Assembly (NCBI GenBank): GCA_005880605.1
Contig: VBIS01000001.1
Coordinates: forward strand, 1 to 6,855
Direction of reading: 5' to 3'
Source: Chloroflexota bacterium
GTDB taxonomy: Bacteria; Chloroflexota; Dormibacteria; CF-121
DNA: 6,855 nt
Each line of letters opens with the position of its first letter. Within the stretch, counting starts at the first letter, position 1. Positions 4,130 to 6,855 of this stretch are shown here, piece after piece. The notes below the pieces were generated by a model. It was given only the letters and a program-made list of their open reading frames with translations. It was not told where the DNA came from and did no database searches. A program made the position numbers and the translations under genes.

Positions 4130-6544
4130 GTGAAGCGTCGCGTCACACAACCGTCTGTCTCGCTGGCGCTGAAGCTGCCCAACCTCCTAACGGTTGAGGC
4201 GGTCGCGACTGCCATCCACCGGCATCCGGAGGTCGTCCGGCGGCAGGCGCGCGACGGCCGTCTGCCCGCGGAAAAAATCGGCAGGGTTTGGTTTTTCCGT
4301 CCGGAGCGATTGGCCGAAGCCGGCTTCCCGCAGTTCTTGTCGCAGATAGCCCCCGAACGTGCCGACCAGTCCCAGCCTCCCGGCGCGCTGTTCCACGCCC
4401 TTGCCGATGCGGGCTTACAGGCGTTGCAGCGGCTCGACCGCGAGGCGATCTTCACCGCCGTCGGCAACCGCCTGGCGCAGGCCGGCCTGTCGACCTACCT
4501 GTACGACATGGCGCCGGACGGCAAAGGCTTGGTGGTTGCGTTTGGCCACACACTCCAGGCCCCTGCCGAGGTCGGCAAGCTCCTCGGCAGGAAAGAGCTG
4601 GGCAACTTCTTGCCGTTCGAGCGCATTCCCCTGCTGCACAACGTTTGCACGACGCTGAAGCCCCACTATGTCGGCGACCCGGATGAGCTGGTCGGCCGGG
4701 TCGCCGTTGTGCTGCCGCCTCAGTCGGTCGGGAACGCCAGGAAGCTGAGCGAGCTGCTCCATCTCCACACGCTGATCTCTGCTCCGCTGGTGCTCGAAGG
4801 CAAGGCCATCGGTGCCATCACAGTGCTCGGCCCCGGGCTCACGGAGGCCGACGTGCCGGCGGTCATGGCGTTCGCCAACCAGACGGCGGCGGCACTGGAG
4901 ACCGCGCGCCTGCTCAACGAATCAAGGCAGGTCGAGGAGGCCGCCGTACTCACCCTCGCCGCCGCCATCGAGCTCCGCCAGGCGATGCACAGTCGAGCTC
5001 GAGAGCACGCCGAGCTGGCCGAGCGCTTCGCCGATTATCTGGGCTTCGACCCTGCTCGAAAGCGGCGCGTCCGGTACGCGGCGCTACTCCAGGACCTGGG
5101 CAAGCTCAATGTTCCGGAAAGCATCCTCAAGCAGCGTGGCCGGCTGAGCGCCGAGGAGCGGGCGCTGATCATGACGCACCCGGTGGTGGCGGCCGACCTG
5201 CTGGGACGGTTCAAGCCGTTGTCGGAGCTGGCGCCTCTGGTGCGGTCACACCACGAGTGGTTCAACGGCGAGGGCTATCCGGATGGCCTCGAGGGGGAAT
5301 CCATCCCGGTCGAGACCCGCGTCATCTCGGTGGTGACCGCGTTCTTCAATGTAACGTTCGACGTCCCGGTCAAGAGCGCCACCACGGTGGCCGAAGGTCT
5401 CGAAGAGCTGGCGCGGTTCAAAGGCATCAACCTCGATCCTGAGCTGACCGATGCCTTCATTCGCCTGTGTCGCGAAGCCGAGTCGAGCCAACCCGCGTGG
5501 TTCAAACAACTGCGAGATGCCATGAACAGCCCGCAGCCTTTGGCGCCCCCCGCTCCGAGGGACATTCTTTCGGTCGCCGACTCACGCGAACTGCGCATCA
5601 TCTACCGGATCGCCCAGGAGACGACGTCCGTCCTCGACCTCGAGACCCTTCTGGGGCGCATCGTGACCATCATCCGCGAGGTGATGGGCTACTACATGGT
5701 GGCCATCGTCCTGCCCGGATCGAAGACCGGCGAGTTGCGAGTTGGCGCGCATAGCGGCTACGCCGTCGATATCACCGGGCTCATCATTTCCGTCGACGAG
5801 GGCATCACCGGCTGGGTCTATACGCACGGCGTCGCCAAAATCGTTCCCGATGTGAAGGCCGAGCCGCGTTATATCGGCGTCGACGACAAGGTCCGGTCCG
5901 AGCTGGCGTTTCCGCTGATCAGCCGCGGCCAAGTGGTGGGCGTGCTGAACGCGGAAAGTCAGCAAGCCGACGCCTTCTCCGAGGCCGACGTCGCGCTGAT
6001 GTCGGCGGTGGGATCGCAGTTGGCCTCAGCGCTCGAGGTCGCTCAGCTGCATGACACCCTTAAGCGTGAGGCCAGTCACGACCCGTTGACGCGGCTCAAC
6101 AACCGGAGGCTTTTCCTCGAACGCATCCAGCACGAGATCGCGAGAACAAGCGCCGCCGGCGACAGCTTCTCCATCGTGTTCCTCGACGTCGATGGGCTGA
6201 AGCGCATCAACGACACCTATGGCCATCTCGCGGGCGACGCGCTGCTCCGCGAAGTCTCCAACGCGCTGACCGATGCGGTCCGCGGTGAGGACGTGGTGGC
6301 GCGCTACGGCGGCGACGAGTTCGTCGTCCTGCTTCCGGCGACCGGGGCCGCGGCGGTCGACGTCGTCGCCCAGCGCATCTCGGACGGGATTGCCCGCCAC
6401 CGATTCATGGCTGGCCGCGACCTCCTGCAGATCCCTGGGGTGAGCCTGGGGACCGCGACCTTCCCCCAGGACGGCGCGACCGCGGAGGCGTTGTTGGAGG
6501 CGGCCGACGCCACCCTCTACCGGCAGAAACGTCGGGTGAGCTGA
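4130..6544 (+). CDS. HTH-GAF-HD-GYP(degenerate)-GAF-GGDEF protein, predicted diguanylate cyclase
   Basis: With GTG at 4130 the protein has 804 residues. Residues 19-62 (LLTVEAVATAIHR, then DGRLPAEKIGRVWFF and RPERL) form an excisionase/MerR-like helix-turn-helix of the HTH_17 type. A GAF-like domain spans about 91-261. An HD-GYP domain spans about 271-451 but reads QDLGK instead of HDIGK (Q321, D322), FNGEGYP instead of DGSGYP, and VVTAFF where the metal-binding Asp of VADAF belongs (T403); H350 and H374-H375 remain. A second GAF follows at about 486-636. The GGDEF domain (646-801) is intact: D686, N694, GGDEF at 727-731, and inhibitory RxxD R718-D721. It should make c-di-GMP from GTP in the cytoplasm, with feedback inhibition, under GAF ligand control. 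No transmembrane helix is seen. TTG 4118 would add four residues; neither start has a good Shine-Dalgarno. Confidence 0.88.
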   Translation: MKRRVTQPSVSLALKLPNLLTVEAVATAIHRHPEVVRRQARDGRLPAEKIGRVWFFRPERLAEAGFPQFLSQIAPERADQSQPPGALFHALADAGLQALQRLDREAIFTAVGNRLAQAGLSTYLYDMAPDGKGLVVAFGHTLQAPAEVGKLLGRKELGNFLPFERIPLLHNVCTTLKPHYVGDPDELVGRVAVVLPPQSVGNARKLSELLHLHTLISAPLVLEGKAIGAITVLGPGLTEADVPAVMAFANQTAAALETARLLNESRQVEEAAVLTLAAAIELRQAMHSRAREHAELAERFADYLGFDPARKRRVRYAALLQDLGKLNVPESILKQRGRLSAEERALIMTHPVVAADLLGRFKPLSELAPLVRSHHEWFNGEGYPDGLEGESIPVETRVISVVTAFFNVTFDVPVKSATTVAEGLEELARFKGINLDPELTDAFIRLCREAESSQPAWFKQLRDAMNSPQPLAPPAPRDILSVADSRELRIIYRIAQETTSVLDLETLLGRIVTIIREVMGYYMVAIVLPGSKTGELRVGAHSGYAVDITGLIISVDEGITGWVYTHGVAKIVPDVKAEPRYIGVDDKVRSELAFPLISRGQVVGVLNAESQQADAFSEADVALMSAVGSQLASALEVAQLHDTLKREASHDPLTRLNNRRLFLERIQHEIARTSAAGDSFSIVFLDVDGLKRINDTYGHLAGDALLREVSNALTDAVRGEDVVARYGGDEFVVLLPATGAAAVDVVAQRISDGIARHRFMAGRDLLQIPGVSLGTATFPQDGATAEALLEAADATLYRQKRRVS

Positions 6545-6560
6545 CCACTCGTCCGGCTCC

Positions 6561-6582
6561 GACCTGGCTAGGTGCCCAGGTC
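6561..6582. terminator. Inverted repeat between convergent genes, possible weak bidirectional terminator
   Basis: GACCTGG (6561-6567) and CCAGGTC (6576-6582) form a perfect 7-bp stem with an 8-base loop. It covers the stop codon of the minus-strand gene (6568-6570) and lies 17 bases after the stop of the GGDEF gene, where a convergent terminator is expected. There is no T-run on either side, so the role is uncertain. Confidence 0.35.
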
Positions 6583-6855
6583 CCGGATCTGAGCCATCGC
6601 GCTCCCGTAGGCGGCCACCCTCGGCCCGTACTGGGTGGTATTCCAATCGTTATTCTGCGCGGCCGCGGCATCGCTCGATAGCGTGTTGTAGCCTCCGATC
6701 GCAGAATTCAACTCAGAGCGCCAATAGGCTAATGGGTCAGCCTGGTTGCGAAAAGTGAAGATGGCCAGGAAGTCCGTGCTGTCGATTATCAGCCTGACAT
6801 AACCCACGAGGCGCGCGGTTTGGGGCGGGACGTCCTTGTCGTGGGAACGCCATTC
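6568..6855 (-). CDS. Unrecognised protein, C-terminal 95 residues (partial)
   Basis: The minus-strand frame is open from the window edge to TAG at 6568-6570. The visible part reads EWRSHDKDVPPQTARL at the edge, then a mixed segment with VRLIIDSTDFLAIFTFRN, then a polar, alanine- and asparagine-rich stretch (YWRSELNSAIGGYN, SSDAAAAQNNDW) and ends in AYGSAMAQIRDLGT. It has no cysteine, no clear membrane helix and no motif I recognise. The Asn/Ser/Tyr/Ala-rich composition with several Trp is compatible with a helical, perhaps exported protein, but the N-terminus is outside the window. An internal GTG at 6807 could be a start, but the frame continues upstream without a stop, so a longer gene is more likely. 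It is convergent with the GGDEF gene, 23 bases apart. Confidence 0.5.
   Translation of the reverse strand, partial: EWRSHDKDVPPQTARLVGYVRLIIDSTDFLAIFTFRNQADPLAYWRSELNSAIGGYNTLSSDAAAAQNNDWNTTQYGPRVAAYGSAMAQIRDLGT

Noticed and set aside
6026..6646. Minus-strand reading frame (206 codons) opposite the GGDEF domain
   Set aside because: It lies antisense to the conserved GGDEF coding sequence and also overlaps the unrecognised minus-strand gene in another frame.

Overview
The window (roughly 65% GC by eye, with GTG and TTG starts) carries the end of a type IV pilus assembly operon followed by a pair of divergently transcribed cyclic-di-GMP genes. It looks like ordinary bacterial chromosome with no mobile elements, RNA genes or CRISPR. 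The pilus set (PilC, PilV/W/X-like minor pilins, PilM, a tiny PilN-like protein, a major pilin with an Actinobacteria/Chloroflexota-style two-cysteine body) shows no PilO, PilP or PilQ secretin. With the high GC this suggests a monoderm such as a Chloroflexota- or Dormibacterota-type bacterium. That placement is inference; nothing here fixes the taxon.

Region 1 (1-3027, + strand): the C-terminal end of the PilC/GspF platform protein, then pilV-, pilW- and pilX-like minor pilin genes and a pilM-like gene. All of these are joined by 4- or 5-base stop/start overlaps (ATGA, ATGA, TAATG, GTGA). A 49-codon gene with a very good ribosome site overlaps the pilM end and encodes a PilN-like cytoplasmic tail plus one membrane helix, without the usual periplasmic domain. 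After 71 bases comes the major pilin gene with its own strong Shine-Dalgarno, closed by a GC-rich hairpin terminator.

Region 2 (3069-6544): a minus-strand REC-HD-GYP response regulator (predicted c-di-GMP phosphodiesterase) and, divergent from it across about 70 bases, a large plus-strand protein with the order excisionase/MerR-like helix-turn-helix, GAF, degenerate HD-GYP, GAF, GGDEF. The GGDEF domain keeps its catalytic motif and inhibitory RxxD site, whereas the HD-GYP domain has lost key metal-binding residues. The pair therefore looks like one enzyme that breaks c-di-GMP down and one that makes it, sharing a control region that contains a 7-bp inverted repeat. c-di-GMP commonly controls type IV pili, so a link to the adjacent pilus operon is plausible but not shown.

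Region 3 (6568-6855, - strand): the C-terminal end of an unrecognised protein that runs off the window, convergent with the GGDEF gene.

The most notable points are the DNA-binding-domain/diguanylate-cyclase fusion, its inactive-looking HD-GYP domain, the minimal PilN-like protein, and a PilM whose nucleotide-binding motifs are partly eroded.
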